Assembly (NCBI RefSeq): GCF_016482825.1
Contig: NZ_JAEMNV010000002.1
Span: 372,001-436,000 of the forward strand
From: Antrihabitans stalagmiti
GTDB lineage: Bacteria > Actinomycetota > Actinomycetes > Mycobacteriales > Mycobacteriaceae
Length of the DNA: 64,000 nt
Reading direction: 5' to 3'
This document shows, in pieces, positions 37,331 through 46,879 of this stretch (positions are counted from its first letter, which is position 1; each line of letters starts with the position of its first letter). The notes under the pieces are model-generated. The model saw only the letters and a list, made by a program, of their open reading frames with translations, was not told where the DNA came from and did not search any database. The position numbers and the translations under genes are program-made.

Positions 37331-38523
37331 CGGCTCGACCCGATCTTGGTGCGGCGCGCCTGCAGATCGAGCAGGCGAGCCCGCTGGACAGGATCGGTCA
37401 CCATCTCGATCGTGGTTCGCGCCAACGCGACTGCACCGTCGAGGACGGCGCGGTCCGCCGATGCGTTCACACTCGCCGCAGCGAATGCAGGTTGATGGGT
37501 AACCGACCCCTCGGAGTCGATTCCGATGACCGGGTGAATGCCCGGTAGAACGTTCGTCACATTGCCCATGTCTGTGCTGCCGAGGGGCCGCGATCCTTCC
37601 AGTTCCGGCGCGATCGGGTCGCGCCCCATCGCCACTATTACTTCACGATATGCCTGCGCCAACTCGCGATCCGGTGTCAGCTCCGTGTACGTCGGCGAGA
37701 CCGTACGGATCGTGTGAGTACACCCGGTTGCAAGCGCGCCCGCTGCGAAACACGCATACGCACGCTCCTGCAACTCCACCAATGCCGCAGCGGACGTGGC
37801 CCGCAGGTAGTACAGCAGTTCGGTGTGCGCGGGAACGATGTTCGGCGCGGTGCCACCAGCACTGACGATTCCGTGCAGCTGCTGCCCCGGTGCCAGATGC
37901 TGCCGCAGCAGACCGAGCCCCACCTGCGCCACGGTGATCGCATCCGCGGCATTCCGCCCGTACTCAGGTGCGGCCGAGGCATGCGCGGCACGGCCAGTGA
38001 ATTCGACTGCGATATCGGCGAGGGCGAGCGAACTTGCCCCAACAATATCGAACGGGCCGGGATGCACCATCAAAGCCATTGCGGCAGTGTCGAATACACC
38101 CGCCTCGAGCAGGATCACCTTGCCTCCGCCACTCTCCTCGGCAGGAGTTCCGACAACGGTGACGGTGATACCGACCTCGTCCGCCACGGCAGCCAACGCC
38201 ACCGCAGCACCGACTGCGGATGCCGCGATGATGTTGTGCCCGCAGGCATGCCCGATCTCGGGCAACGCGTCGTACTCGGCACACAACGCAACGACCAGGT
38301 CGCCGCTGCCGTAGGTCGCGGTAAAGGCGGTTGCCATTCCTGCGATGCCCGATTCGATCTCGAATCCGTGCTGCGCAAGCAGTTCGACGATCTTGGCGGC
38401 GCTTTTGTATTCGGTGAACGCAAGTTCTGGTTCGGCGTGGATCGAATGCGACAAAGCGATCAAATCGCCGGCAGCAGCCGAGACAACTGTCTCGGTCCGC
38501 GCCGAGTCAACACCGAGAGCCAT
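37327..38523 (-). CDS. amiB1: M20-family amidohydrolase (second copy)
   Basis: A 398-residue paralogue of the following gene. Motifs: LCAEYDALPEIGHACGHNIIA (metal site; Tyr replaces the Met of DMDALP and Asn replaces the Asp of GHDAH), GTPAEESGGGK and FTGRAAHASAAPEYGRNA, then GSTDMGNVTNVLPGIHP. This variant set is typical of the AbgB/peptidase-like branch. The substrate is unknown. It is 13 bp downstream of the crotonase gene and overlaps amiA1 by 4 bp, forming a leftward three-gene unit. Confidence 0.9.
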   Translation of the reverse strand: MALGVDSARTETVVSAAAGDLIALSHSIHAEPELAFTEYKSAAKIVELLAQHGFEIESGIAGMATAFTATYGSGDLVVALCAEYDALPEIGHACGHNIIAASAVGAAVALAAVADEVGITVTVVGTPAEESGGGKVILLEAGVFDTAAMALMVHPGPFDIVGASSLALADIAVEFTGRAAHASAAPEYGRNAADAITVAQVGLGLLRQHLAPGQQLHGIVSAGGTAPNIVPAHTELLYYLRATSAAALVELQERAYACFAAGALATGCTHTIRTVSPTYTELTPDRELAQAYREVIVAMGRDPIAPELEGSRPLGSTDMGNVTNVLPGIHPVIGIDSEGSVTHQPAFAAASVNASADRAVLDGAVALARTTIEMVTDPVQRARLLDLQARRTKIGSSR

Positions 38524-38536
38524 GCCGATCAGTCTC

Positions 38537-39238
38537 TCACTTGCCGAACTGCAGGTTTGCCTCGCTCGTCTGTACGGCGAGCGCCTCGAGGACCGGGGCG
38601 TGCAGACTGGCCTTGATCGTTCCGAGATTCGCGCCGCGGGTGCGGGTCAACTCGGCGGCACGACGGACCGCTTCCGCCAACACCGCGTCACCCTCGGCAG
38701 TCCCGTCGACGATCCCCGACGCCAAGGCTTCCGCGCCGCCGACGCGTCGCCCCGTCGTCATGGTCGACACCGCGACCTGGTTGCCGAGTCTGGTCGTGAC
38801 CAGCGAATTCATGCCGACGGTGAACGGCATGTTGAGCAGCACCTCTGGCAGGCTGTAGTAGCCGCGGTCGGAGCGCATCACCCGGAAGTCGTGTGACGTC
38901 GCCGTCATCGCACCTGCGCCGAAGGCGTGTCCGTTGACGGCCGCGACCGTTGCCATGGGAAACGTGAGCAAGCGACTGAAAACGGTGTGTACACGATCGA
39001 GGTACCAGTGGATCTTGTCCAGGTTGCCGAACAACCAGTCGGTGTCGAGCCCGTTCGAATAGAACTTGCCGGTCGCCGTCGTGACGAGTGCCGCGGGGCC
39101 TTCGCTTGCCGCGACCTCGTCGAGTGTCGCGTGCAGCTCGTCGATCCAGTCGGGATGGAAGCGATTTTCGCTGTCGGTCTGACCCTCGTTGCCGAGGTAG
39201 AGGACGAAGACGTCACCGTCGCGCTTCAGATATGGCAT
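38537..39238 (-). CDS. Enoyl-CoA hydratase/isomerase (crotonase) family protein
   Basis: A 233-residue crotonase-fold protein of the shorter delta3,delta2-enoyl-CoA-isomerase-like type. Oxyanion-hole segments are [16 protein letters not shown] and [33 protein letters not shown] follows where the catalytic Glu is expected. It may isomerise or hydrate unsaturated fatty acyl-CoA. It heads the leftward unit with the two amidohydrolases and faces the purine nucleoside phosphorylase gene across 61 bp. Confidence 0.85.
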   Translation of the reverse strand: MPYLKRDGDVFVLYLGNEGQTDSENRFHPDWIDELHATLDEVAASEGPAALVTTATGKFYSNGLDTDWLFGNLDKIHWYLDRVHTVFSRLLTFPMATVAAVNGHAFGAGAMTATSHDFRVMRSDRGYYSLPEVLLNMPFTVGMNSLVTTRLGNQVAVSTMTTGRRVGGAEALASGIVDGTAEGDAVLAEAVRRAAELTRTRGANLGTIKASLHAPVLEALAVQTSEANLQFGK

Positions 39239-39299
39239 GGGAGGAAGGATAGCGAGTGCCTGCCGCCACTACGCTCGCTCCTATGAATGGCTCGCTCAT

Positions 39300-40079
39300 A
39301 TGAACGCCACCCATGCCGCTGCCGTCATCGCAGCGCGTACCGGTATCGCCGAACATCGTGTCGCGGTTGTGCTCGGATCGGGTTGGCAGGCAGCTGCAGC
39401 GGAGTTCGGTGTTCCCAACGCATCGATACCGATGGATGCGATACCCGGTTTCGTGTTGCCCTCGGCGGCAGGACACGTCGGGCGGGTGCTGTCGGTGGAC
39501 GTCTCGGGGACGCCGGTCCTGCTGTTACTCGGTCGCAGCCATCTGTACGAAGGCTGCGAACCAGCCGACGTTGCCCACCCGATTCGCACGGCATGCGCTG
39601 CCGGCGCCGAAACTCTGATCCTCACGAATGCTGCCGGTGGGATCCGGGACGGACTTCGGGTCGGCGAACCCGTCCTGATCGGAGATCACCTCAACCTGAC
39701 CGGTCGATCGCCGCTGGTCGGTGCCGAATTCGTCGACCTGGTCGATGCTTACGATCCCGGGTTGCGCGCACTTGCCCGCACCGTCGATCCGACCCTGCGC
39801 GACGGCGTCTACGCCGGACTGACCGGACCGCAGTACGAGACACCGGCCGAAATTCGCATGCTGCGCACCCTCGGAGCCGACCTCGTCGGCATGTCGACGG
39901 TGTTGGAAACGATTGCGGCACGGTCCCTCGGCGCTCGTGTGCTCGGCGTCTCGCTCGTGACGAATCTTGCCGCCGGTGTCACGGGAGAACCGTTGAATCA
40001 CACCGAAGTACTCGCCGAGGGCTTGGCTGCGGCGCCGCGGATCGGCAAACTCCTTCGCGATGTGGTTGCAGCGCTGTGA
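39300..40079 (+). CDS. deoD: Purine nucleoside phosphorylase
   Basis: A trimeric-type (PNP/MTAP family) phosphorylase that splits (deoxy)inosine and guanosine with phosphate into base and (deoxy)ribose 1-phosphate. The 259-residue protein has [14 protein letters not shown] (phosphate loop), [41 protein letters not shown] and [15 protein letters not shown]. The frame is open further upstream, but ATG 39300 gives the family N-terminus. Just before it, a six-codon reading frame (ATG 39283) ends in a TGA overlapping this ATG. The phosphomannomutase gene overlaps its stop by 4 bp (GTGA). Confidence 0.92.
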   Translation: MNATHAAAVIAARTGIAEHRVAVVLGSGWQAAAAEFGVPNASIPMDAIPGFVLPSAAGHVGRVLSVDVSGTPVLLLLGRSHLYEGCEPADVAHPIRTACAAGAETLILTNAAGGIRDGLRVGEPVLIGDHLNLTGRSPLVGAEFVDLVDAYDPGLRALARTVDPTLRDGVYAGLTGPQYETPAEIRMLRTLGADLVGMSTVLETIAARSLGARVLGVSLVTNLAAGVTGEPLNHTEVLAEGLAAAPRIGKLLRDVVAAL

Positions 40080-41560
40080 GTCCGCTCCAATTCGGGACAG
40101 CCGGCCTGCGCGGACCCATGGTCGACGGTCCGGACGGTATGAACCTCGACGTCGTCGTTCGCACGACGGCAGGCCTCGCTTCCTGGCTGCGCGATCGGTG
40201 TCTCGGTGGCGGTGTGGTCGTTGTCGGCCACGACGCGCGGCACAACTCGGCCGAATTCGCAACGGCGACAGCCGAAGTCCTCGCGGCGGCAGGATTCGCC
40301 GTCAAGGCCCTTCCGAAACCGCTCCCGACGCCGGTCACCGCATTCGCTGTCCGTGCACTCGACGCCGTCGCAGGTGTCCAGATCACCGCGTCACACAACC
40401 CCGCAAGCGACAACGGCTACAAGGTCTACGTCTCTGGCGGCGCGCAACTGCTCGCGCCTGCAGACACCGAGATCGAGGCGGCGATCGCACAGGTCGGCGA
40501 GGCGGCGGGCGTCGACCGCACCGACGTCGCACCTGTCGACGACGCGCTGCTGCGTCGATATCTCGCTCGGGCGGCAACACTGCCCCGCTCACCCGAACGC
40601 ACCGTTCGGATCGCGCTCACCGCGATGCACGGCGTCGGTGGCGAGACAGCGGTAGCCGCGCTGCAAGCTGCTGGATTCACCGATATCCACACCGTCGCAG
40701 CACAATTCGATCCAGACCCCGACTTTCCCACCGTTGCATTTCCGAATCCCGAAGAACCTGGTGCAGCCGACCTGCTGCTCGAACTCGCCGAGGAGGTCGG
40801 CGCCGACGTCGCGATAGCGCTCGACCCCGACGCCGACCGTTGCGCGGTCGGAGTACCCGGACCCGCTGGCTGGCGGATGCTCACCGGCGACGAAACAGGG
40901 GCGCTGCTCGGCGATTACGTGCTGGCGGGCGCGAAAGCCGATGCCCTAGTTGCGAGCACGGTTGTCTCGTCGCGGTTGCTTGCCAAGATCGCCGCCGCAC
41001 GAGGTGCACGGCACGCCGAGACTCTCACAGGCTTCAAATGGCTGGTCCGCGCCGGGTCGGGCCTTGTCTATGCCTACGAGGAGGCCATCGGGCACTGCGT
41101 CGACCCGAATGCGGTGCGCGACAAGGACGGCATCACCGCTGCGATCGTCATAGCTGACCTCGTCGCGGCACTTGCCGCACAGGGCCGCAGCGTGCTCGAC
41201 GTCCTCGACGATTACGCACTGGAATTCGGGCTGCACGCAGGCGTCGGTGTGTCGCAACGGTTCGCTGCAGTTGCCGACATCGCAGCGACGATGGCCCGAC
41301 TCCGCGCCGAACCACCGAAAACCCTTGCAGACGAATCAGTCTCGACGATCGATCTACTCGAACGGCGTGGGCAGCTGCGTTCTGACACGTTGATCTACGA
41401 AACTGCAACTGCGAGAGTCGTTGTGCGTCCGTCCGGTACGGAACCGAAACTCAAGTTCTATCTCGAAGTCGTCGAACCCGTCGCCACGCGCGACGATCTC
41501 CCACGGGCGCGCGCTCAGGCGCAAAGCAGGTTGGCGGAACTGCGCGCATTCACCGGCTAA
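40076..41560 (+). CDS. pmmB: Phosphomannomutase/phosphoglucomutase/phosphopentomutase family
   Basis: An alpha-D-phosphohexomutase, 494 residues. It has [12 protein letters not shown] at the N-terminus, the phosphoserine loop [16 protein letters not shown], the Mg site [11 protein letters not shown], the sugar-specificity loop [31 protein letters not shown], and the C-terminal phosphate site [15 protein letters not shown]. Next to a nucleoside phosphorylase, a role in moving ribose 1-phosphate to ribose 5-phosphate is plausible besides hexose phosphates. GTG 40076 overlaps the deoD stop. Its 3' end overlaps upp by 4 bp. Confidence 0.93.
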   Translation: MSPLQFGTAGLRGPMVDGPDGMNLDVVVRTTAGLASWLRDRCLGGGVVVVGHDARHNSAEFATATAEVLAAAGFAVKALPKPLPTPVTAFAVRALDAVAGVQITASHNPASDNGYKVYVSGGAQLLAPADTEIEAAIAQVGEAAGVDRTDVAPVDDALLRRYLARAATLPRSPERTVRIALTAMHGVGGETAVAALQAAGFTDIHTVAAQFDPDPDFPTVAFPNPEEPGAADLLLELAEEVGADVAIALDPDADRCAVGVPGPAGWRMLTGDETGALLGDYVLAGAKADALVASTVVSSRLLAKIAAARGARHAETLTGFKWLVRAGSGLVYAYEEAIGHCVDPNAVRDKDGITAAIVIADLVAALAAQGRSVLDVLDDYALEFGLHAGVGVSQRFAAVADIAATMARLRAEPPKTLADESVSTIDLLERRGQLRSDTLIYETATARVVVRPSGTEPKLKFYLEVVEPVATRDDLPRARAQAQSRLAELRAFTG

Positions 41561-42180
41561 CGTGGCCCGAACTGCCTGTCCCCCGCGTCGCCGAGACCGG
41601 GGACGATGAATGCCGCGCCGTTGAGACCGTCGTCGATGCTCGCTGTCACCAATCGAACCGGGAAGCCCGATTTCTCCAAGGCCGCAATGCCTTCCGGCGC
41701 CGCGACGACGCAGACGGCGGTGATGTCGGTCGCTCCACGGGCGACGAGCAATTCGATCGTGCAGCGCATCGATCCGCCGGTGGCCAACATCGGATCGAGG
41801 ACGTAGACGGGGATGCCCGCAAGACTGTCCGGCAGTGACTCGAGGTACGAGACAGGTTCGTGAGTCTCCTCGTCGCGGGCCATCCCGACGAACCCGACAC
41901 GAGCCTGAGGTATCGACGCGCTGGCCTGATCGACCATGCCCAACCCTGCGCGCAGGACCGGTACGAGCAGTGGCGGGTTGGCCAACCGGACACCGCGGGT
42001 CCGCGCGACGGGCGTCTGCACGTCGAATTCCTCCGTTGGAGCATCGCGGATGGCCTCGTAGATCAGCATCTGCGTCAGCTCGCGAAGGGCAGCCCGGAAA
42101 GCGGCGTTGTCGGTGCGTTCGTCGCGCATCGTGGTGAGCAATGCGGATGCCAGCGGATGATCGACGACCTGAGTGCGCAT
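41557..42180 (-). CDS. upp: Uracil phosphoribosyltransferase
   Basis: Salvages uracil with PRPP to make UMP. At 207 residues it has the typical length, with [22 protein letters not shown], the PRPP loop [10 protein letters not shown], and the C-terminal uracil-binding region [17 protein letters not shown] 42180 ([12 protein letters not shown]) matches the family start; the longer open frame upstream is not conserved-looking. It converges with pmmB and is divergent from the ESX-like cassette across 126 bp. Confidence 0.95.
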   Translation of the reverse strand: MRTQVVDHPLASALLTTMRDERTDNAAFRAALRELTQMLIYEAIRDAPTEEFDVQTPVARTRGVRLANPPLLVPVLRAGLGMVDQASASIPQARVGFVGMARDEETHEPVSYLESLPDSLAGIPVYVLDPMLATGGSMRCTIELLVARGATDITAVCVVAAPEGIAALEKSGFPVRLVTASIDDGLNGAAFIVPGLGDAGDRQFGPR

Positions 42181-42306
42181 GGGTGAAACCCTAGTGGCCG
42201 AGAGGCTGCGAGCAATCGCAAGAATCCCGAGAAACCCATGGAACCGTTTGGCCATTGCGCGCGTCGAACACTGTGAAGGCACACCGACACCCGGGGGGAA
42301 TCGCGC

Positions 42307-42630
42307 GTGAGTGATCTATCGGCCGAGACGGGGGCGATACACGGCTACGGTGCCGTCGCCGACGTCATGGCGATCGGACTGGCGGCCGCAGGTACGGAAA
42401 CCGCGGCGGCCGGGCCCGCCCTGCTCGGTCCCGCGCTCGGCTTGATCGGTGGGGAGTTCGTCGCCGCATTCGCAGCCGCTCACGCAACTCACCTCGCCAC
42501 CATCGCCGAACTCACCGGCGTTGTCGCCACGATGGGCACAGCTGCGGTATCCACCGCAGCCGGTTACGTCGGTGTCGATTCGGCGACGGCCGCAGGTCTC
42601 GGCAGCACCGACGTAAACGCGCGGGTGTGA
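42307..42630 (+). CDS. EspC-like type VII secretion target
   Basis: A 107-residue, Ala-rich, all-helical protein without signal peptide. It looks like an EspC/DUF2580-type ESX substrate: two helices joined by a turn (about 10-30 and 45-85) and the C-terminal secretion motif YxxxD (Tyr87-Val-Gly-Val-Asp91). GTG 42307 has GGGGGGA upstream. The next gene starts in its stop codon (GTGA), and that gene carries a WXG motif, so the two probably form a co-secreted heterodimer. Family assignment is by motif and context. Confidence 0.65.
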   Translation: MSDLSAETGAIHGYGAVADVMAIGLAAAGTETAAAGPALLGPALGLIGGEFVAAFAAAHATHLATIAELTGVVATMGTAAVSTAAGYVGVDSATAAGLGSTDVNARV

Positions 42631-43751
42631 CGATGATCGACGTCGACGGCCTCGCCAAACCCATCATCGATCTCTTCTCGAGTTTCGGTCCTGGCTTCGT
42701 TCCCACCGGTGGCCCCGCCGATGCGTTGGCAGTGTCGTCGGCAACCATCGATTCCGTCCACGCGATCGGGCGCGATGCGATCGACCTGCTCGACTCGTCC
42801 TGGTCTGGCGCAACAGCTCTCAATGCGGTCACCAAAGCCGGCCTCACGCAGGACTCGTATGCCAACATCTCCGATCGCGGCACCGATATCGCTGCGGTCG
42901 TGGCGACCGCGAGCTCCGACGTGGCTGCGGGAGTCGTCGAGTTGGAGGCGATCCTGCAGTCGTTCGTAGCCATCGTCTCCGCTGCCGCTCCCCTGCTCGC
43001 GACCCCGCCCGCGCAGGCGATGGTCGTCGCTGCGGCGGTGGAACACCTCGGTCGCGCACTCGCGGTGGTGGCGAAAGTACGCGCCCAGCTCGCGGTGCAC
43101 ACCGCCAAGATGCTCGAATTCGTTGCGCCGGTGCCAACTCCGACCGCACCGGCCGCCGCGACGACACCAGCATCTGTGCAGGGGCCCTCCGACGCGGCAA
43201 AGTTTGTCAGCGGGCTGACCCAGAGCGCCGCAGCACCCGCGGCGCCGCCTGGACTTTTCACCGGCGGAGCGCCGAGCAGAAGCAACGGAGGCGGACCGCC
43301 GAGCAAACTGACCGGCGACAAGGGAACCAGACCGGGAATGCGGCCCTCGGACGGCACCGGAGTCATGGTCACGCTCCCCGATGGCAGCACTGCGATGGCA
43401 CCCAACGAAGAAGCTGCTCGAGCGGTTCGCAACGCGCTCAGCGCGCAGGGCACGCCCTATGTGTGGGGTGGCAATTCGCCGGGCTCGGGACTCGACTGCA
43501 GCGGCCTGACCAAGTGGGCATACGGCGACGCCGGGGTCGACCTACCTCGCCTCGCCGACCAGCAGGCGATCGGATCCTCCGTGGGTCCTGGCGACCTCAT
43601 GCCAGGCGATCTTGCCGTCTGGGACGGCCACGTCGCGATGGTCGTCGGCAACGGAATGATGGTCGAAGCCGGCGATCCCGTCCAGGTGTCCGCCGTCCGC
43701 ACCGACAACATCGGTATGGCTTTCCATGGCTTCTACCGGCCGACCGAATGA
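42627..43751 (+). CDS. WXG100-like domain fused to NlpC/P60 cell-wall hydrolase
   Basis: A 374-residue protein with no signal peptide. Residues 1-165 are a helical domain with a WSG motif at 59-61 (LLDSSWSGATALN), as in WXG100/ESX proteins. A Pro/Ala/Gly-rich linker follows (about 168-245), then an NlpC/P60 endopeptidase with Cys291 (GLDCSGLTKWAYG) and His335 (WDGHVAMVVGNG). NlpC/P60 enzymes cut peptidoglycan stem peptides. It should reach the cell wall through a type VII system rather than Sec. The ESX core genes are not in this window. Confidence 0.82.
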   Translation: MTMIDVDGLAKPIIDLFSSFGPGFVPTGGPADALAVSSATIDSVHAIGRDAIDLLDSSWSGATALNAVTKAGLTQDSYANISDRGTDIAAVVATASSDVAAGVVELEAILQSFVAIVSAAAPLLATPPAQAMVVAAAVEHLGRALAVVAKVRAQLAVHTAKMLEFVAPVPTPTAPAAATTPASVQGPSDAAKFVSGLTQSAAAPAAPPGLFTGGAPSRSNGGGPPSKLTGDKGTRPGMRPSDGTGVMVTLPDGSTAMAPNEEAARAVRNALSAQGTPYVWGGNSPGSGLDCSGLTKWAYGDAGVDLPRLADQQAIGSSVGPGDLMPGDLAVWDGHVAMVVGNGMMVEAGDPVQVSAVRTDNIGMAFHGFYRPTE

Positions 43752-43758
43752 GAATCAT

Positions 43759-44103
43759 ATGAGTACCGAGACAACAATTCCTCCCGTGACAACGGTCACG
43801 CGGTCCAATCGAAGAGCGACGATCGCAGTCTGCGCCACCGACCAGGGCTTACCCGTCGAGATTCGCGTCGACAGGCAGGAACTGCGATACGGCGCCGCGG
43901 CGCTCGCCGACGAGATCATGCGCCTCTGCAGGCAGGCGACCCTCGAAGCAGGTGCGCTGCGCCGCGAAGAACTCGCCGAGGCAGGGATTGCCACCGACGT
44001 GCTCGATCGGCTGGGTCTGCCGACTCGCGACCAGGTCGTCACGCAGGAAACGCATTTCGAAGAGCGCGAAACCGCTCCGACATCGTGGTTGCGGCCGGTA
44101 TGA
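43759..44103 (+). CDS. EspD-like ESX-associated protein
   Basis: A 114-residue protein. The pattern of a beta strand pair (ATIAVCATDQGLPVEIRVDRQ) followed by a helix (ALADEIMRLCRQATLEAGALRREEL) resembles the central part of EspD-type and YbaB-like proteins encoded in ESX accessory operons; this similarity is weak and inferred. Such proteins have been proposed to stabilise or escort ESX substrates. It starts 7 bp after the NlpC/P60 gene, and the next gene starts in its stop codon (ATGA). Confidence 0.55.
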   Translation: MSTETTIPPVTTVTRSNRRATIAVCATDQGLPVEIRVDRQELRYGAAALADEIMRLCRQATLEAGALRREELAEAGIATDVLDRLGLPTRDQVVTQETHFEERETAPTSWLRPV

Positions 44104-44423
44104 GCGCCTCGACGGCAGCAGAAATGGACAACCTGGTCGATCGAGCGACCGCCAAGCTGGAGTCCCTCGAAGAGGCACTGGCCGGATTGAGCAGCATTCG
44201 CGCTCGCTACACGTCCGACGACGGCTGTGTAACGGCGGAGGTCGACGGCAACGGCACGCTGACCGGCCTCTGGCTGGAAGAGTCGATAACAGCCAAACCT
44301 GCGAACGAGGTCGGCCCTTCGATCACTTCGGCGGCACACGAGGCAGCACGGATCGCCGGTGAACGCCGAGCTCAGGTCATCGATCGACTCAATAACGCGT
44401 TCGGAGTCGACGGGCCGCAATAG
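44100..44423 (+). CDS. YbaB/EbfC-family protein
   Basis: A 107-residue protein with a long N-terminal helix (AEMDNLVDRATAKLESLEEALAGLSSI) and a YbaB-like three-stranded sheet (CVTAEVDGNGTLTGLWLE). A C-terminal helix follows (ITSAAHEAARIAGERRAQV). The YbaB fold binds DNA as the nucleoid protein, but many actinobacterial copies sit in ESX operons and may be chaperones instead. ATG 44100 overlaps the previous stop. It ends the four-gene cassette, 33 bp before the Rv3311-like gene. Confidence 0.7.
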   Translation: MSASTAAEMDNLVDRATAKLESLEEALAGLSSIRARYTSDDGCVTAEVDGNGTLTGLWLEESITAKPANEVGPSITSAAHEAARIAGERRAQVIDRLNNAFGVDGPQ

Positions 44424-44456
44424 TGCGCGCGCGACGATGTCGATAGGCTTCCGCCC

Positions 44457-45707
44457 ATGGCAGTAGGAGACATCGTCCCGATCGAACTCGGGCTCACCGA
44501 TGGCGATCTCGTAACTCTTTGGGCGCCGCGCTGGCGCGAGGGCGATGACGAATGGGAGGCGTTCCTCGGACACGACGACGACCTCTACGGCTTCGCGTCC
44601 GTTGCGGAGCTTGCAGCGTTCATTCGCACGAACAAGGACAACGATCTCGTCGAGCATCCGGCCTGGTCGGTCGTCTCGGCACTGTCTGCAGCAGAGCTGG
44701 AGCCGGAGGAGAACTTCTGCTACGACCTCGTCGCCGTTCCCGAACTGGCCGCGAGCGAGCCCGACGCCGAGATCGTCACCGAGCTCGAAGACACACTCGA
44801 GATGGTCCGGACCATCGGCGAGGTGTGCGAACTCGACGTCGTCATCAAGTTCTTCAGCGCCAACCCGATTCTGGGCGCGCTGCCTGGCGGCGTCCGAGCC
44901 TTCGCCGGCCGTGACGGAGAAGCACTGTGGGACAAGGTCGGTGCGGCGGTCGCCAAGGGCTGGGACGCGGTACTCGATGCGATCGACAAGGTTGTCTCGA
45001 CACCCGAGGTAGATGCCGCCGCCGTCGAGGTTGCCGAAGCCGAACTGCTGATCGCTGCAGAGAACACCGTCGACGCCGACGACACTGTCAGCGAATCCGC
45101 CGACGAAGACGAGTTCGAAACAGTCGATTTCGAAGAAGAGCCAGAGGACGACGGCGAGGATTCCTTCTGGGACACCGTCGGGATCGACCCGGTGAAGATC
45201 ATCACCTCCGAGGGCGACTTCTTCACCCTGCGTTGCTATCTGGATGACGAGCCGATCTTCCTCGGCACCAAGGGTGACATCACGGTCTTCACCTCCGAGC
45301 GTCAGCTCGCTCGGCATCTCGCAGACAACAGCGATCACGATCTCGCCAAGGTGAGCACGTACTCCGAGGTCGAGACCGCAGCGGTCGACGGGTCGCTCGA
45401 GATCGAGGTCACCGACGAGAACGTCTACGTTCTCACCGGACTTGCCGACGACCTCGGCGAAGGCCCGGAAATCGTCGACGCCGAACAGCTCGACCTGATC
45501 GTGGAATTGTTCTCCGATGCAGCGGATTACGCGGGCGACGACTCGGTCGAGAAGGCGCTCGCACCGTCGACTCCGCTCGGGTGGTACGTGTCGTATCTGC
45601 TCAATCCCGATCCGTCGCGGCTCGCTCCGAGCCCGCCGTTCGCTGCGGAAGCGCAGGCGTGGCTGACTCTCGAGCGGGAATTCGAAACGCGGCTCAACAA
45701 AGCCTGA
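44457..45707 (+). CDS. Conserved protein with duplicated domain (Rv3311-like)
   Basis: A 416-residue acidic cytoplasmic protein of unknown function, conserved at this place in M. tuberculosis (Rv3311, from memory). I see two related halves. Residues about 14-95 (GDLVTLWAPRWREG..., LYGFASVAELAAFIRTNKDNDLV) align with about 247-330 (GDFFTLRCYLDDEP..., TVFTSERQLARHLADNSDHDL). Both are followed by a short strand pair ending near a Tyr (FCYDLVAV / NVYVLTGL). A very acidic linker (about 190-240, DDTVSESADEDEFE) joins them. It is followed by a strong hairpin terminator. Confidence 0.8.
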   Translation: MAVGDIVPIELGLTDGDLVTLWAPRWREGDDEWEAFLGHDDDLYGFASVAELAAFIRTNKDNDLVEHPAWSVVSALSAAELEPEENFCYDLVAVPELAASEPDAEIVTELEDTLEMVRTIGEVCELDVVIKFFSANPILGALPGGVRAFAGRDGEALWDKVGAAVAKGWDAVLDAIDKVVSTPEVDAAAVEVAEAELLIAAENTVDADDTVSESADEDEFETVDFEEEPEDDGEDSFWDTVGIDPVKIITSEGDFFTLRCYLDDEPIFLGTKGDITVFTSERQLARHLADNSDHDLAKVSTYSEVETAAVDGSLEIEVTDENVYVLTGLADDLGEGPEIVDAEQLDLIVELFSDAADYAGDDSVEKALAPSTPLGWYVSYLLNPDPSRLAPSPPFAAEAQAWLTLEREFETRLNKA

Positions 45708-45714
45708 TCCGATC

Positions 45715-45743
45715 GGTCCTGGTCGGGTTACCCGATCAGGACC
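45715..45743. terminator. Bidirectional hairpin terminator
   Basis: GGTCCTGGTCGGG-TTA-CCCGATCAGGACC forms a 13-bp stem with one G-T pair and a 3-base loop. It begins 7 bp after the stop of the Rv3311-like gene and overlaps the stop codon of add on the other strand, so it can end transcription from both sides. No T run follows, as is common in actinobacteria. Confidence 0.85.
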
Positions 45744-46834
45744 GCGAACCCAGGTTTGATGACGTGGTCGATGAGTCGCAGTCGTTCCGCGAAGGGGATG
45801 AACGCGGACTTCATGGCGTTGATCGTGAAGCGCTCCAGGTCGCTCCAGCCGTAGCCGAAAGCGTTGACCAGCTCCAGCATTTCGTTGCTCATCGTCGTAT
45901 CGCCGAGCAGCCGGTTGTCGGTGTTCACCGTGACGCGGAACCTGAGCTCTGCGAGTAGGGCGAAAGGATGCTCGGCCAGCGATTCGACCGCTCCGGTCTG
46001 CACATTGGATGTCGGGCACAGTTCGAGCGGAATACGTTTGTCGCGAACGTAATTGGCGACGCGACCGAGCGTCGGTTCGCTGCCGGTGCGGTCGATGTCG
46101 TCGATGATCCGAACGCCGTGACCTAGTCTGTCGGCCCCGCAGAAGGCGATCGCCTCGTGGATCGAGGGCAGTCCGAAGGCCTCGCCCGCGTGAATGGTGA
46201 AGCGTGCGTTGTTCGCTCGCATGTGTTCGAACGCATCGAGATGGCGGCTCGGCGGATAGCCTGCCTCCGCCCCTGCAATGTCGAAACCGACGACACCACG
46301 ATCACGGAAACGTAGTGCCAGCTCCGCGATTTCGAGCGAGCGCGCAGCGTGCCGCATCGCCGTGAGCAGGCACACGACACGAATCGTCCTGCCGGACGCG
46401 GCAACGGCCGACTCGCCTTCGGCGAAGCCCGCGAGCGTGTGCTCGACGACCTCGTCGAGCGACAGACCTGCTTCCAGGTGCTGCTCGGGCGCGAACCTGA
46501 TCTCGGCGTAGACAACGCCGTCGTCGGCGAGGTCCTCGACACATTCACGGGCAACCCGTGTCAGCCCATCAGGTGTCTGCATGACTGCCACTGTGTGAGC
46601 GAAGGTTTCGAGATAGCGCACCAACGAACCGCTGTACGCGGATTCGCGGAACCAGGTACCGAGTGCGACCGGGTCGTCGGCGGGCAGCTTGTCGTAGCCG
46701 CACGCCTCGGCTAGAGAGATGATCGTCGCCGGTCGCAGTCCCCCGTCGAGGTGGTCGTGCAACAACGCTTTCGGGGCACGGCGTATCGACGCCAGATCGA
46801 GCGGTTGCGGCCCACGCAGTGAATCTGCACCCAT
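45728..46834 (-). CDS. add: Adenosine deaminase
   Basis: A zinc enzyme that turns (deoxy)adenosine into (deoxy)inosine. The 368-residue protein has the metal motif [10 protein letters not shown] (His-x-His), [10 protein letters not shown], the third His in [10 protein letters not shown] with the catalytic Glu, RLGHGVRI, and [10 protein letters not shown] (the Asp of the active site). The inosine product feeds the nearby purine nucleoside phosphorylase. deoA lies 45 bp upstream on the same strand, so cdd-deoA-add form a salvage operon ended by the hairpin at 45715. Confidence 0.95.
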   Translation of the reverse strand: MGADSLRGPQPLDLASIRRAPKALLHDHLDGGLRPATIISLAEACGYDKLPADDPVALGTWFRESAYSGSLVRYLETFAHTVAVMQTPDGLTRVARECVEDLADDGVVYAEIRFAPEQHLEAGLSLDEVVEHTLAGFAEGESAVAASGRTIRVVCLLTAMRHAARSLEIAELALRFRDRGVVGFDIAGAEAGYPPSRHLDAFEHMRANNARFTIHAGEAFGLPSIHEAIAFCGADRLGHGVRIIDDIDRTGSEPTLGRVANYVRDKRIPLELCPTSNVQTGAVESLAEHPFALLAELRFRVTVNTDNRLLGDTTMSNEMLELVNAFGYGWSDLERFTINAMKSAFIPFAERLRLIDHVIKPGFAVLIG

Positions 46835-46879
46835 GCGATGACCGTAGCGGTTGAACGCGCTGTAAGCCGAGCGATGGCG

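Noticed and set aside
39237-39299. Longer N-terminus for purine nucleoside phosphorylase
   Set aside because: The frame is open to 39237, but it overlaps the divergent crotonase start and the family N-terminus begins near ATG 39300.
42307-44423. Prophage or mobile island for the ESX-like cassette
   Set aside because: No integrase, transposase or attachment-site-like repeat flanks it; base composition looks like its neighbours.
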